NCBI GenBank assembly: GCA_050249835.1
Contig: JBFWPT010000005.1
Span: forward strand, 1-64,000
DNA: 64,000 nt
Origin: Miltoncostaea sp050249835
GTDB taxonomy: Bacteria; Actinomycetota; Thermoleophilia; Miltoncostaeales; Miltoncostaeaceae
Direction of reading: 5' to 3'
Both the position numbers and the translations under genes were made by a program. Below, piece by piece: positions 8,920 to 16,987 of the stretch. The notes under the pieces are model-generated. The model did no database searches. It was not told the DNA's origin and saw nothing but the letters and a program-made list of their open reading frames with translations. The first letter of the stretch is position 1; the number at the start of each line of letters is the position of its first letter.

Positions 8920-9365
8920 CGGCGCCGCCCGGACCAGGCCACGGCGACGCCCATGACCACGAGCAGGGCGCAGACCACCGGGGCGATGTAGGCCGCGGGC
9001 TCCACGTCGACCGTCGCGGGGACGACCTCGGTGCCCCCGGGCAGGTCGGCGGTCAGGGTGACGCGGGGGTCCGCCGCCGCCCAGACGGTGAAGCCGAGGG
9101 CGACGAGCCCGGCGGCGACGGTGACGAGGCCCGTGCGCCGCGCCGTCGCGGCGCGGGCGTCGCGGCGGCTCGACACGAGCGCCGCGCCCGCCAGCACGGC
9201 CGCGGCGCCGGCGACCGGCAGCAGGAGCAGCTGGCCGGCCCCGGCGAACCCGCTGGCGCGCACCGCGCCGCCCGCGACCGGGACCGCGTACCAGGTGAAG
9301 GCCGGCAGGACGGCCACCACCGCGCCGAGGACCATCACCGTGAGGCCGGCGCCCCGGCCGGTCAT
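8916..9365 (-). CDS. Small four-helix membrane protein
   Basis: A 149-residue protein with four predicted membrane segments: one pair in the first half, one near 90-108 and one at the C-terminus (YIAPVVCALLVVMGVAVAW). It has short extracytoplasmic loops with FTWYAVPV and WAAADPRV. The pattern recalls the actinobacterial tryptophan-rich Trp_oprn_chp-type membrane proteins, but the similarity is too weak to assert. It is tightly nested between the DUF2079 and PIG-V-like genes with 4-base overlaps on both sides, suggesting it belongs to the same envelope assembly pathway. Confidence 0.6.
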   Translation of the reverse strand: MTGRGAGLTVMVLGAVVAVLPAFTWYAVPVAGGAVRASGFAGAGQLLLLPVAGAAAVLAGAALVSSRRDARAATARRTGLVTVAAGLVALGFTVWAAADPRVTLTADLPGGTEVVPATVDVEPAAYIAPVVCALLVVMGVAVAWSGRRR

Positions 9366-10888
9366 CCCGTGCCCTCCGCGGCAGCCCGGCGGAAGACCAC
9401 GATGCCGTCCTCCTCGTGCACGAGCGTCATGTCCGGCCGGGCGCGGAGGGCCTCCAGCCGCGCCGCGTGCGCGCGGGGCAGCAGCCGGTCCCCCACGTAG
9501 GGGCGGCGGGAGTCCGTGATGACCCACTCGGCGTCGTCGATGACCGGGAAGGTGTGGATGCGCTCGCGCTCGGAGAGGTGGGCGCCGAGCAGGTTGCCCG
9601 CCGACACCGGCACGTCGTCGGGGATGAGGGAGATGGCCCGGGCCATCGCCCGCGAGTGGTCCGTGACGCGGTACTGGGCGAGCCGCTGGTTGTCGGATCC
9701 CACCAGCGGGGCGTCGCGCCACCAGGGGAGCGGGCCCTGGAAGGCGAGGGCCACGGCGACCGTCCCCACCCAGACGACGCAGACGGCCCAGGTGTGGTCG
9801 AGGGCCCGGGCCAGGAACGCCGGGCGCTCCCAGCGCCGCACGCGCGCGAGGCCGAGGATGGAGGCGGAGATCATGAAGGGGACGATCACGGCGACGTACT
9901 GGAACTCGATCGAGTACTGGGGGAACCAGTCGGCGAGGATGTTGATGAGGATCTCCGGCAGGGCGCCGGCCGCCAGCAGGGGCGCCGCGAGCGGCAGCAG
10001 CAGGAGCGGCGCGAGCAGCGCCACCAGGTAGCTCAGGCGGTCGTACTCCAGCACGAGCTCCGCGGCCTCCCAGGGCCGGGTGAGGACCGTCGTCGCCACC
10101 TCGCCGCCGTCCCCGCCGAGGGAGGCGTAGCGGTCCACGAAGGCCGAGCCCTCCCCCGCGTTGTAGTGCGGGATGACCCAGAGCACCGCGAACGCCACCC
10201 AGGCCAGGGACGCCGCGGCCAGGACGATGCCGTACCGCCGGCCGAGGCCCCGCACCACCATCCACAGGCCGAGCATCGCCAGGGCGAGGCCGACCTCCTC
10301 CTTGCACAGCGCCGCCAGCACGGCGAGCACCGTCAGGGTCGCGTACCGCCGCTCCTCCGCGGCCCAGACGCACCAGAGCAGAAGGGGGGCGGCGAGCGTG
10401 ACCGGGTGGAACTCGGTCACCGTCGCCCAGGCGAGGGGCGGGTAGAGCAGGTAGACGGCGGCGCCGGCCACCGCCAGGCGGTCGTCCCCGAGCCAGCGCC
10501 GGCCCAGCCAGAAGGCGGGGATCGCCCCCGTCGCGACGATCACCGCCTGCGCCACGAGCAGCGCCTCGGGCAGCACCCCGGTCCAGGTGAGCGGGGTGAA
10601 CAGGACGAGCACCGGGTCCACGTGGGCGCCGAGCCGCGTGAACTGGCGGCCCGCGATGTCGGTCGTCTCCAGCGGCCGTCCCTGGGCCGTGCTCCAGACC
10701 GCCTGGACCATGTTCCCGACGTCGAACCGGCCGGTCCAGTGGGCGCGATGGCGCGCCACCGACAGGTACGAGTAGACCCCGGCGTAGACCGCCATCATCA
10801 GCCCGACCAGGATCTGGGGCACCGGCGGCCGGCGCCGCGCCCACTCCGCCCGCGGCCGCGACAGCGGCACCGGCGGCGGTCCGCTCAC
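9362..10888 (-). CDS. DUF2079-type polytopic membrane protein
   Basis: A 508-residue membrane protein with about ten helices. The stretch from about residue 30 (HWTGRFDVGNMVQAVWSTAQ, then LGAHVDPVLVLFTPL and TEFHPVTLAAP) fits the DUF2079 family, widespread in actinobacteria and cyanobacteria and thought to be GT-C-like. The C-terminal about 120 residues are soluble and end with FRRAAAEGTG. GTG 10888 is chosen because it overlaps the TGA of the upstream gene (GTGA); longer upstream frames are antisense or overlapping shadow. Function is unproven; the operon context suggests sugar or lipid transfer at the membrane. Confidence 0.78.
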   Translation of the reverse strand: MSGPPPVPLSRPRAEWARRRPPVPQILVGLMMAVYAGVYSYLSVARHRAHWTGRFDVGNMVQAVWSTAQGRPLETTDIAGRQFTRLGAHVDPVLVLFTPLTWTGVLPEALLVAQAVIVATGAIPAFWLGRRWLGDDRLAVAGAAVYLLYPPLAWATVTEFHPVTLAAPLLLWCVWAAEERRYATLTVLAVLAALCKEEVGLALAMLGLWMVVRGLGRRYGIVLAAASLAWVAFAVLWVIPHYNAGEGSAFVDRYASLGGDGGEVATTVLTRPWEAAELVLEYDRLSYLVALLAPLLLLPLAAPLLAAGALPEILINILADWFPQYSIEFQYVAVIVPFMISASILGLARVRRWERPAFLARALDHTWAVCVVWVGTVAVALAFQGPLPWWRDAPLVGSDNQRLAQYRVTDHSRAMARAISLIPDDVPVSAGNLLGAHLSERERIHTFPVIDDAEWVITDSRRPYVGDRLLPRAHAARLEALRARPDMTLVHEEDGIVVFRRAAAEGTG

Positions 10889-11823
10889 GCGCGGCGCCCG
10901 AGCAGCGCGACGATGCCGATGAACGCGAGCTCCACCAGGGTGAGGGCCAGGCGGGTGCCCACCGAGAGCGCCACCGCCACCGACCCCGGCACGTTCTGGG
11001 CCAGCGCGAGCGCGAAGGCGCCCTCCCGGATGCCCAGCCCCGACGGGAAGATGACCGCGATCATCGAGATGGCGAACGAGAGCAGGAAGGCGAGGCCGAC
11101 GAACGCCGGGCTCCCCGCCTCGGGGCCGGCCGCCGAGCGCACCAGCAGCCAGATGCCGATGCCGAGCAGGATCGCCGTCAGCGTGTACCAGGCCACGAGG
11201 CCCAGCAGCTGGCGGGTGGCGATGAGGCGCGGCAGGGGCTCCCGCCCGGCCTTCCGCAGCAGCCACGCCGAGACCGGCCCGAAGATGCGCGGGTGCAGGC
11301 CCAGGAGGCCCAGGGGGAGCAGGATGAGGAGCCAGGTGCGCCCGTCGCCCTGGTTCCCGTAAAGCGCCAGGAACACGACGCCGCCGCCGGCCGCGACGCC
11401 CACCGACAGGAGCTGCTCGTAGGCCATCGCGGCGACCGTCGTGCGCCGCGGGACGCCGCGCTCGTGGCTCAGGACCACGCGCCCCACCACCATCACCACG
11501 CTCCCCGGGACGTAGCGCCCCAGCAGGGAGCGGGCCCAGATCGACAGGGTCACGAGGGCGGGCGGCCCCGGGTGGTGCAGGCGGTCGGCGATGGCGCCCC
11601 AGCCCAGCCCGCTCGCCAGGTAGAAGACGAGCAGCACGAGGCAGCCGGCGGCGAGCAGGCCCGGGTGGATCTCCCAGTCGTACTCGGTGACGGCCGCCCA
11701 GCCGTCGGCGAGCGCCCAGGCGAGGAAGCCGAGGACCAGCAGCCCGGCGGCCAGCCCGCCCCAGCGCCGCCAGGGGCTGCGGGCGGCCGGCGGGGGGGCC
11801 GCCTCAGGGCCCGGCGTCGCCAT
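10885..11823 (-). CDS. LPG-synthase transmembrane/flippase-like protein
   Basis: A 312-residue protein with about eight helices and features of the lysylphosphatidylglycerol synthase TM region/UPF0104 family: SLLGRYVPGSVVMVVGRVVL in the middle and FPSGLGIREGAFALALA near the C-terminus. In polysaccharide and glycolipid clusters such proteins are usually thought to flip or handle lipid-linked intermediates. It lacks the C-terminal aminoacyl-transferase domain of MprF. Its start overlaps the methyltransferase 3' end by 20 bases. Confidence 0.8.
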   Translation of the reverse strand: MATPGPEAAPPPAARSPWRRWGGLAAGLLVLGFLAWALADGWAAVTEYDWEIHPGLLAAGCLVLLVFYLASGLGWGAIADRLHHPGPPALVTLSIWARSLLGRYVPGSVVMVVGRVVLSHERGVPRRTTVAAMAYEQLLSVGVAAGGGVVFLALYGNQGDGRTWLLILLPLGLLGLHPRIFGPVSAWLLRKAGREPLPRLIATRQLLGLVAWYTLTAILLGIGIWLLVRSAAGPEAGSPAFVGLAFLLSFAISMIAVIFPSGLGIREGAFALALAQNVPGSVAVALSVGTRLALTLVELAFIGIVALLGRRA

Positions 11824-12580
11824 TCCTGGCCAGGGCGATCAGGCCGTGCCACCCGGGCCGGCGGCCGCCGAAGGCCGTGTCGACCTCCAGCGCGGCCCGG
11901 ACCACCTTGGCGGCCAGGCGCGGGGGCGCGCCCCCGCCGGCGTCGGCGCCCCCGCCGCCGCGCTCGAGGCGCCGCCGCAGGACCCGCCGGTAGACGTGGC
12001 GGTGGTAGAGGCCGGTGAGCGGGAAGCCCCAGCCGCGCACGTCGACGTCCGTGAAGCCCGCCGCCGCCATCCGCCCCGCCAGCATCTCCACGCTGTAGCG
12101 GCGACGGTGGCCGGCCCAGCGGTCGGTCCAGTCGTAGCGGTAGGGGTTCGCCGGGACGGTCACGAGCAGCAGGCCGCCGGGGCGCACCACGCGGGCCAGC
12201 TCGCCGAGGGCGGCCTCGTCGTCGTCCAGGTGCTCGAGCACCTCGGCGCAGACGGCGGCGTCGAAGGAGGAGTCCGGCAGGTCGAGCCGCTGGAGGTCGC
12301 CCTGCAGCACCGGGTTGCCCTCCTCGGCGCCGCGGGCGCGCAGCGCCCGCCGCGTCCACTCGCAGAGCTCGGGGCTGTAATCCGTGGAGGTGACCCGCAG
12401 CCCGGCGTCGACGAGCTTGAGGGTGAGGCTCCCGGCGCCCGCGCCGGCGTTGAGCACCTCGGGCCCGGGCAGGGCGGGCAGCAGCCGCCGCAGCACGAGA
12501 GCCTCGCGGTAGTCGTGGCGCGGCCCGAACAGCTCGGGGGTCGCGCCCCAGTCGTGGACGGCGGTCTCTCCGGTGGTCAT
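11804..12580 (-). CDS. SAM-dependent class I methyltransferase
   Basis: A 258-residue protein with a Rossmann methyltransferase core: VLNAGAGAGSLTLKLVDAG (motif I variant, with NAG in place of DxG), an acidic STDYSP, then DAAVCAEVLEHLDDDEAAL and RVVRPGGLLLVTVP. These features place it among Methyltransf_11/UbiE-like enzymes. It lies in the operon between a GT4 and a flippase-like gene, so an O-methylation of a surface glycan or its lipid carrier is inferred. ATG 12580 overlaps the GT4 stop (ATGA). Confidence 0.8.
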   Translation of the reverse strand: MTTGETAVHDWGATPELFGPRHDYREALVLRRLLPALPGPEVLNAGAGAGSLTLKLVDAGLRVTSTDYSPELCEWTRRALRARGAEEGNPVLQGDLQRLDLPDSSFDAAVCAEVLEHLDDDEAALGELARVVRPGGLLLVTVPANPYRYDWTDRWAGHRRRYSVEMLAGRMAAAGFTDVDVRGWGFPLTGLYHRHVYRRVLRRRLERGGGGADAGGGAPPRLAAKVVRAALEVDTAFGGRRPGWHGLIALARNGDAGP

Positions 12581-13695
12581 GTCGTCCGCAAGGTTAGGGG
12601 GGTCAGCGCCCGGAGCAGCGCGTCCGCGGCGGCGGCCGGCGACCCGAGGCGGGCCCAGACGTCGTGGCCCGCCGCGGCGACGCGCTCGCGCAGGCCGGGG
12701 TCGGCGGCCAGGCGGGCGAGGGCGGCGCCGAGCGCCGGGCCGTCGCCGGCCGGGACGAGCAGGGCGCTCTCGCCGTTGCGCAGCACCTCGCGCACGGCGG
12801 GCGTGTCGGCGGTCACGACCGGGCGGCGGGCGGCGAGCGCCTGCCACACCTTGTTCGGCACCACGCGGGCGGCCTTCCCGCTCGTGCCGAACACGCCGAG
12901 CGCGACGGACGCGGCGGCGAGCTCGCCGCCGAGGTCCGCGTAGGGCACCCACCGCTCCCAGGTGAGCCCCTGCGGCCGGTCGCGCGCGAGCTCGGCCTCC
13001 AGCCACGGGCCGAGCTGGCCGTCGCCGATCAGGCGCACCGGCGGCGCCCCGGGCGCGCGGGCGGCCTCCAGCACGGTGGTGAGGCCGTGGAGCGGCGCGA
13101 GCTTGCCGTAGAACAGCGCCCGCGGGGGCCCGTCCGGCAGGGGCGTCGGCGGGAAGCGCTCCGGCTCGGCGCCCACCGGCACCACGGCGATGCGGCGGCG
13201 GTCGACGCCGAAGCGCTCCGCGAGCCAGTCGGCGCCCGCGGCCGTGTCCGCCAGGACGAGGTCGGCCACGCGCAGGCTCACGCGGTCGACCCCCGCGAGG
13301 GCCGCGCCGGCGGCGCGCCCCGCCAGGGCGCGGTCGCCGGCGAGGGTGTCCCAGAGCGAGATCATCATGTCCACGACCAGCGGGACCCGCTTCGCGCGGG
13401 CCACGGCCCAGGCCGGGACCGCGTCGGGCTGGGCGGGGTACCCCGCCACGACCGCGTCGACCGGCCGCTCGCGCCCGCCGGACACGGCGAGGCGCCCCCA
13501 CGCGCCGGCCCAGCGGCCGCCGGTCGCCAGCAGGGGCAGCGGCCGCAGGAAGCCCGAGCCGGCCTTGTGGGTGGCGCGCTCCCACACCGGCCGGTGGTGC
13601 TCGACCACCTCCACGCCGCGCTCACGGAGGCCGGCGATGAGGACCCGCGGGCGCGGGTAGTCGCGCTCGTAGGTGCCGAGCCACATGACCCTCAC
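12577..13695 (-). CDS. Glycosyltransferase family 4 protein
   Basis: A 372-residue GT-B enzyme. The N-terminal Rossmann domain begins MRVMWLGTYERDYPRP, with RVLIAGLRERGVEVVEH following. The C-terminal domain has the donor-binding region ALFYGKLAPLHGL, RLIGDGQLG, and the late acidic region LGVFGTSGKAARVVPNKVWQALAARRPVV, which replaces the usual EPxGxxxxE with a shorter variant (PNKxxQALA, seen in GT4 subgroups). It likely adds a hexose from a nucleotide-sugar donor on the cytosolic face. GTG 13695 is used; ATG 13686, with GAGGG five bases before it, is a real alternative. Confidence 0.8.
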   Translation of the reverse strand: MRVMWLGTYERDYPRPRVLIAGLRERGVEVVEHHRPVWERATHKAGSGFLRPLPLLATGGRWAGAWGRLAVSGGRERPVDAVVAGYPAQPDAVPAWAVARAKRVPLVVDMMISLWDTLAGDRALAGRAAGAALAGVDRVSLRVADLVLADTAAGADWLAERFGVDRRRIAVVPVGAEPERFPPTPLPDGPPRALFYGKLAPLHGLTTVLEAARAPGAPPVRLIGDGQLGPWLEAELARDRPQGLTWERWVPYADLGGELAAASVALGVFGTSGKAARVVPNKVWQALAARRPVVTADTPAVREVLRNGESALLVPAGDGPALGAALARLAADPGLRERVAAAGHDVWARLGSPAAAADALLRALTPLTLRTT

Positions 13696-13699
13696 GGCG

Positions 13700-14683
13700 T
13701 CAGCGGAGGACGCGCTCCACCCGCGACCGGGCCTCGTCGTCCTGCGGGCGCAGGTGGTACCGCTGGATCATCTCGCTCACCAGGCCGATCGTGAACAACT
13801 GGACGCCCACGACGATCAGGAGCACACCCAGCAGCAGCAGCGGCCTGCCGCCGATGCCCTCGCCCGTCAGGCGGATGACGGAGAGGTAGGCGCAGATGAC
13901 GACCCCGACGAACAGGAGCAGCATCCCGAGGCCGCCGAACAGGTGCATCGGCCGCTGGCGGAAGCGCCCCACGAACAGGATCGTCAGCAGGTCGAGGAAC
14001 CCGCGCAGGTAGCGCTCGAGGCCGTACTTGCTCTTGCCGTAGGGGCGCGGCCGGTGGTTGACCGGCAGCTCGCTCACCCGGAAGCCCTCGTTGGCGGCGA
14101 GCACCGGGATGTACCGGTACTGGTCGCCGGTCAGGGCCAGGGAGCGGACGACCTCGGCGCGGTAGGCCTTGAAGCCGCAGTTGAGGTCGTGGAGGCCGAT
14201 GCCGGACATCCTGCGCGTGACCCCGTTGAAGACCTTCGAGGCGGCGCGCTTGCTCCAGGCGTCCTTGCGGTCGCGCTTCCAGCCGCTCACCAGGTCCGCC
14301 CCGGCCTCGAGCTCCGCGAGCAGGCGGGGGATCTCGGCGGGGTCGTCCTGGAGGTCGCCGTCGATGGTGACGATGGCGTCGCCGCGGGCCTCGCGGAAGC
14401 CGGCCATGAGCGCGGCGGCCTTGCCGAAGTTGCGGCGCAGGCGGACGACGGCGACCTCGGGCTCCGAGGCGGCGAGATCGGCGAGGATCTCGGTCGTGCC
14501 GTCGGTCGACCCGTCGTCGACGAAGAGGACCTCGGTCTGGCGCCCCAGGCTCCGGAGGACGGTCAGCAGCTCCTCCGAGAGAGGGCGCACCGACTCGCGC
14601 TCGTTGTAGACCGGGACGACGACCGAGACGAAGGCGAGGCGTGCGGCCACCGGGGGCGATGCTACCAGCGGCCCGGCGTCCAT
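13700..14683 (-). CDS. GT2 glycosyltransferase, dolichyl/polyprenyl-phosphate sugar transferase type
   Basis: A GT-A enzyme of about 327 residues: VSVVVPVYNERESV, FVDDGSTDGTTEI, NFGKAAALMAGFREARGD, DGDLQDDP (catalytic/metal DxD region), GWKRDRKD and a C-terminal pair of membrane helices. This is the DPM1/ArnC/GtrB layout, which makes a polyprenyl-phosphate-linked sugar that serves GT-C enzymes as donor. Several GT-C-like proteins lie in the same operon, so a donor-supply role is a good inference. ATG 14683 is the first reasonable start; no strong ribosome binding site is seen. It is the first gene of the minus-strand operon. Confidence 0.85.
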   Translation of the reverse strand: MDAGPLVASPPVAARLAFVSVVVPVYNERESVRPLSEELLTVLRSLGRQTEVLFVDDGSTDGTTEILADLAASEPEVAVVRLRRNFGKAAALMAGFREARGDAIVTIDGDLQDDPAEIPRLLAELEAGADLVSGWKRDRKDAWSKRAASKVFNGVTRRMSGIGLHDLNCGFKAYRAEVVRSLALTGDQYRYIPVLAANEGFRVSELPVNHRPRPYGKSKYGLERYLRGFLDLLTILFVGRFRQRPMHLFGGLGMLLLFVGVVICAYLSVIRLTGEGIGGRPLLLLGVLLIVVGVQLFTIGLVSEMIQRYHLRPQDDEARSRVERVLR

Positions 14684-14790
14684 CCCGGCGCGGGGGGCCG
14701 GATCCCGCACCGTGCGGGATGCGCGGTGCCCCGGGCGGGCCGATGACCCGGGCGGGACCCCGATGGACCGGGGTCGTCCGGATCCACGTC

Positions 14791-14796
14791 AGGAGG
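14791..14796 (+). promoter_or_regulatory. Perfect Shine-Dalgarno AGGAGG
   Basis: AGGAGG ends five bases before ATG 14802. It fixes the start of the small secreted protein although the frame is open further upstream. It is one of the two perfect SD hexamers noticed in this window (the other precedes gyrB). Confidence 0.8.
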
Positions 14797-14801
14797 ACGC
14801 C

Positions 14802-15107
14802 ATGAACTCGAGGATGCTGCGCCGCGCGCTGGTCGCCGTGGCCGTCGTGGGCGCCGTCGCCGCGCCGAGCGCGATGGCCTGTCACGGCGGCGGGGGCGGA
14901 GGAGGCGGAGGGAGCTACTTCCGGGGCGGCGACGACGGCCCGCGCACCAACGTCTCGTACCAGCGCGACCGCGACCGCGGCGACCGGAGCAGGGACCGCG
15001 ACCGGGACCGCGACCGCGGGTCGCGGGGCCGCGACTGCCCGCCCAAGGTGACGCCGCCGGTCACCCCGCCGCCGGTCACCCCCGAGGAGCCGGGCCCGGA
15101 GTTCTAG
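14802..15107 (+). CDS. Small secreted charged protein with Asp-Arg repeats
   Basis: A 101-residue protein: signal peptide of about 26 residues ending SAMA, or possibly a lipobox-like AMAC (Cys27); a Gly9 run; a block of about eight DR/RD dipeptides between residues 54 and 78; then a Pro-rich C-terminus with VTPP repeats. It has one of the strongest ribosome binding sites seen here, suggesting high expression. No family is recognisable. The alternating charge block could bind polymers or nucleic acids outside the cell; that is speculation. It converges with the M28-like gene, the two stops sharing CTAG at 15104-15107. Confidence 0.65.
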   Translation: MNSRMLRRALVAVAVVGAVAAPSAMACHGGGGGGGGGSYFRGGDDGPRTNVSYQRDRDRGDRSRDRDRDRDRGSRGRDCPPKVTPPVTPPPVTPEEPGPEF

Positions 15108-16909
15108 GGCCCGTCCGGACCGCCCCGGCCCGCCGGCCGGGGCGGGCGGCCCTCCCCCCCGGTCTCCGTGCGCGGGTGCACCGAGCGGGGCAGTCGCGGG
15201 CGCGTGAAGCCCGGCCCGGTGCGGCGGCGTCGCCGGGGCCGATCCGCCGCGCCGATGCCGCGCTTGGCGACGAGGACCCCGACGGACCAGATGCAGGCGA
15301 CGATCAGGACCCCGAGCACGAGGCCGGTGGCCCCGCGGGCCCCGGTCGCCGCCGTCTCCAGCAGGTACCAGACCGCGAAGACCGGCGAGGAGTCGAGCAG
15401 TCCGCTCATGCGGCCGATGAGCAGCAGCACCGGCAGCGCGACGAGCAGGCCGAGGGCCGCGAGGTGCCAGCCGCGGCGCGCGCCGGTCGCGAGGATCGCC
15501 GCGTGGGCGGCGGGCAGGGCCAGCACGAGCGCGTAGGGCGACAGGACCCAGAGGATCAGGATGAGCACCGCCAGGGCGCCGATCGCCGCGGTGCCCTCGG
15601 CGAGGGGCGGCGCCGGCCGCCGCCGCGCGCGGGTGCGCACCACCCACCAGGTGAGCGCCACCACGGCCGCGATGATGACGACCGCCAGCCCGGACATCGC
15701 GTCGAACGGGACCTGGGCCGGGATGGGCGGGGAGCCCGCCGCGGTGCCCGGCAGCATCCCGGCCAGCACGAGCAGGTGGGCCGTGATGAGCCCCGCGACC
15801 AGCGGCAGGCTGCGGCGCGCCACGGCCCGCAGCCCGGTGCCCAGGGGCACGCGCGCGCGCCGCTGGCGGGCGACGATGTCGAGGGCCAGCACGAGCACGG
15901 GCAGCGCGAGCAGAAGCAGCGCCAGGCGCGCGATGGTCGGCCGCAGGGTGCGCCCGGCGATGAGGAGGCTCCCGTCGGCCGCGGGCACGGCGGTGGACGC
16001 GTCGAGCACGCCCAGCAGGTCGTTTGCCGCGTTCGCGACGAGCTCCATCCGCTCGGCGGTGGGCTCCCGCCCCTCGCGGAGGGGCGACTCGGCGCGGGCC
16101 GAGAGCGTCACCGACGGCAGGCCGGCGGCGATCGCGGCGCCCTGGTCGCCGAAGGTCTGCGGCACGCCGAGGCGCAGCATCTGGCCCGTGATGGAGCTGA
16201 GGAGCTCCGCGCGGCCGCCGGCCCGCTCCACCGAGCGCTCGGCCATCCGCGCCAGGCCGAGGGCCTGCCGGTCGGTGCGGCCGGCGTCCCAGAGGTGGAC
16301 GCGGTCGCCGGTCGCCTCACCGGGCGCGTCCAGGACGATCGCCGCCGACAGCGGGAAGGCGCTGAAGCGCTCCAGGAACCACCGCATCCCGGCGTTGCCC
16401 ACCGTGGACCCGTCGGTCGAGACGAACAGGTGCGGGCGCTGGTGGCGCGTCGTCGCGGAGACCTGCGCCAGGCGCAGCAGCACCGCCGTCGAGCTCGTCC
16501 CGGCGGCGACCCCGGCGGGGGTGTCCCGGGGGGCCACGACCACGATGCCGGAGCGGAACCGGCCCCCGCCGCGGCCCGGCACGACGACGTAGACATTCCG
16601 CAACTGCACCGTCTCACGATCGCTGCGGGCCTCCAGCTCCTGGACCTGCACCCTGCCCGCCCCGCCCGGGATCTGGGAGAGCTGGTCCCGCACCCAGCGG
16701 GCCGCCGCCTGATCCGGCCCGGATCCGGGCGCGCGTTCCGGGGCGATGCCCGCCAGCTGGCGGTCCAGGTCCAGCACCAGTTGCCCGTCGATGGCGGACG
16801 GGAGCGCGGGTTCGGGACCCGTGTCGGGTGTCTGGAGGGTCAGGAGCGCGACCACGAGGGCGACGCCTGCGACCAGCCAGCAGGTGCGATAGAGGCGGGC
16901 GTTCAGCAC
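15104..16909 (-). CDS. Membrane M28-like protein lacking metal ligands (putative pseudo-peptidase)
   Basis: A 601-residue protein: an N-terminal signal anchor (about 11-24), a periplasm-side domain to about residue 330 and then seven or eight membrane helices with a basic C-terminal tail. The outside domain follows the M28 aminopeptidase order (GIVVVAPRDTP at 121-131, TSSTAVLLRLAQV, LFVSTDGSTVGNAGMRWFLERF, AAIAAGLPSVTLS), but the usual zinc ligands are not there: HxD is PRD, the NDD/GSG Asp is replaced by Thr-Ser, and the EE pair is Ser-Thr. It is therefore probably non-catalytic. GTG 16909 is chosen because the first helix follows directly; the frame continues open upstream only antisense to the GT20 gene. 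Confidence 0.68.
   Translation of the reverse strand: MLNARLYRTCWLVAGVALVVALLTLQTPDTGPEPALPSAIDGQLVLDLDRQLAGIAPERAPGSGPDQAAARWVRDQLSQIPGGAGRVQVQELEARSDRETVQLRNVYVVVPGRGGGRFRSGIVVVAPRDTPAGVAAGTSSTAVLLRLAQVSATTRHQRPHLFVSTDGSTVGNAGMRWFLERFSAFPLSAAIVLDAPGEATGDRVHLWDAGRTDRQALGLARMAERSVERAGGRAELLSSITGQMLRLGVPQTFGDQGAAIAAGLPSVTLSARAESPLREGREPTAERMELVANAANDLLGVLDASTAVPAADGSLLIAGRTLRPTIARLALLLLALPVLVLALDIVARQRRARVPLGTGLRAVARRSLPLVAGLITAHLLVLAGMLPGTAAGSPPIPAQVPFDAMSGLAVVIIAAVVALTWWVVRTRARRRPAPPLAEGTAAIGALAVLILILWVLSPYALVLALPAAHAAILATGARRGWHLAALGLLVALPVLLLIGRMSGLLDSSPVFAVWYLLETAATGARGATGLVLGVLIVACIWSVGVLVAKRGIGAADRPRRRRRTGPGFTRPRLPRSVHPRTETGGEGRPPRPAGRGGPDGP
15121..15144. terminator. Strong GC hairpin after the small secreted protein
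   Basis: CGCCCCGGCC (15121-15130) and GGCCGGGGCG (15135-15144) form a perfect 10-bp stem with a 4-base loop, 13 bases past the stop of the plus-strand gene. There is no U-tract. It overlaps the last codons of the convergent minus-strand gene, so sequence constraint there is shared. Confidence 0.4.
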
Positions 16910-16987
16910 TGTCGGCGGCCACCGTGACCCCGGCGGCTGGCGGTAGAGTGTGCCACGTCCTCTCCTCCGACGGGCGGAGCACCCGCC

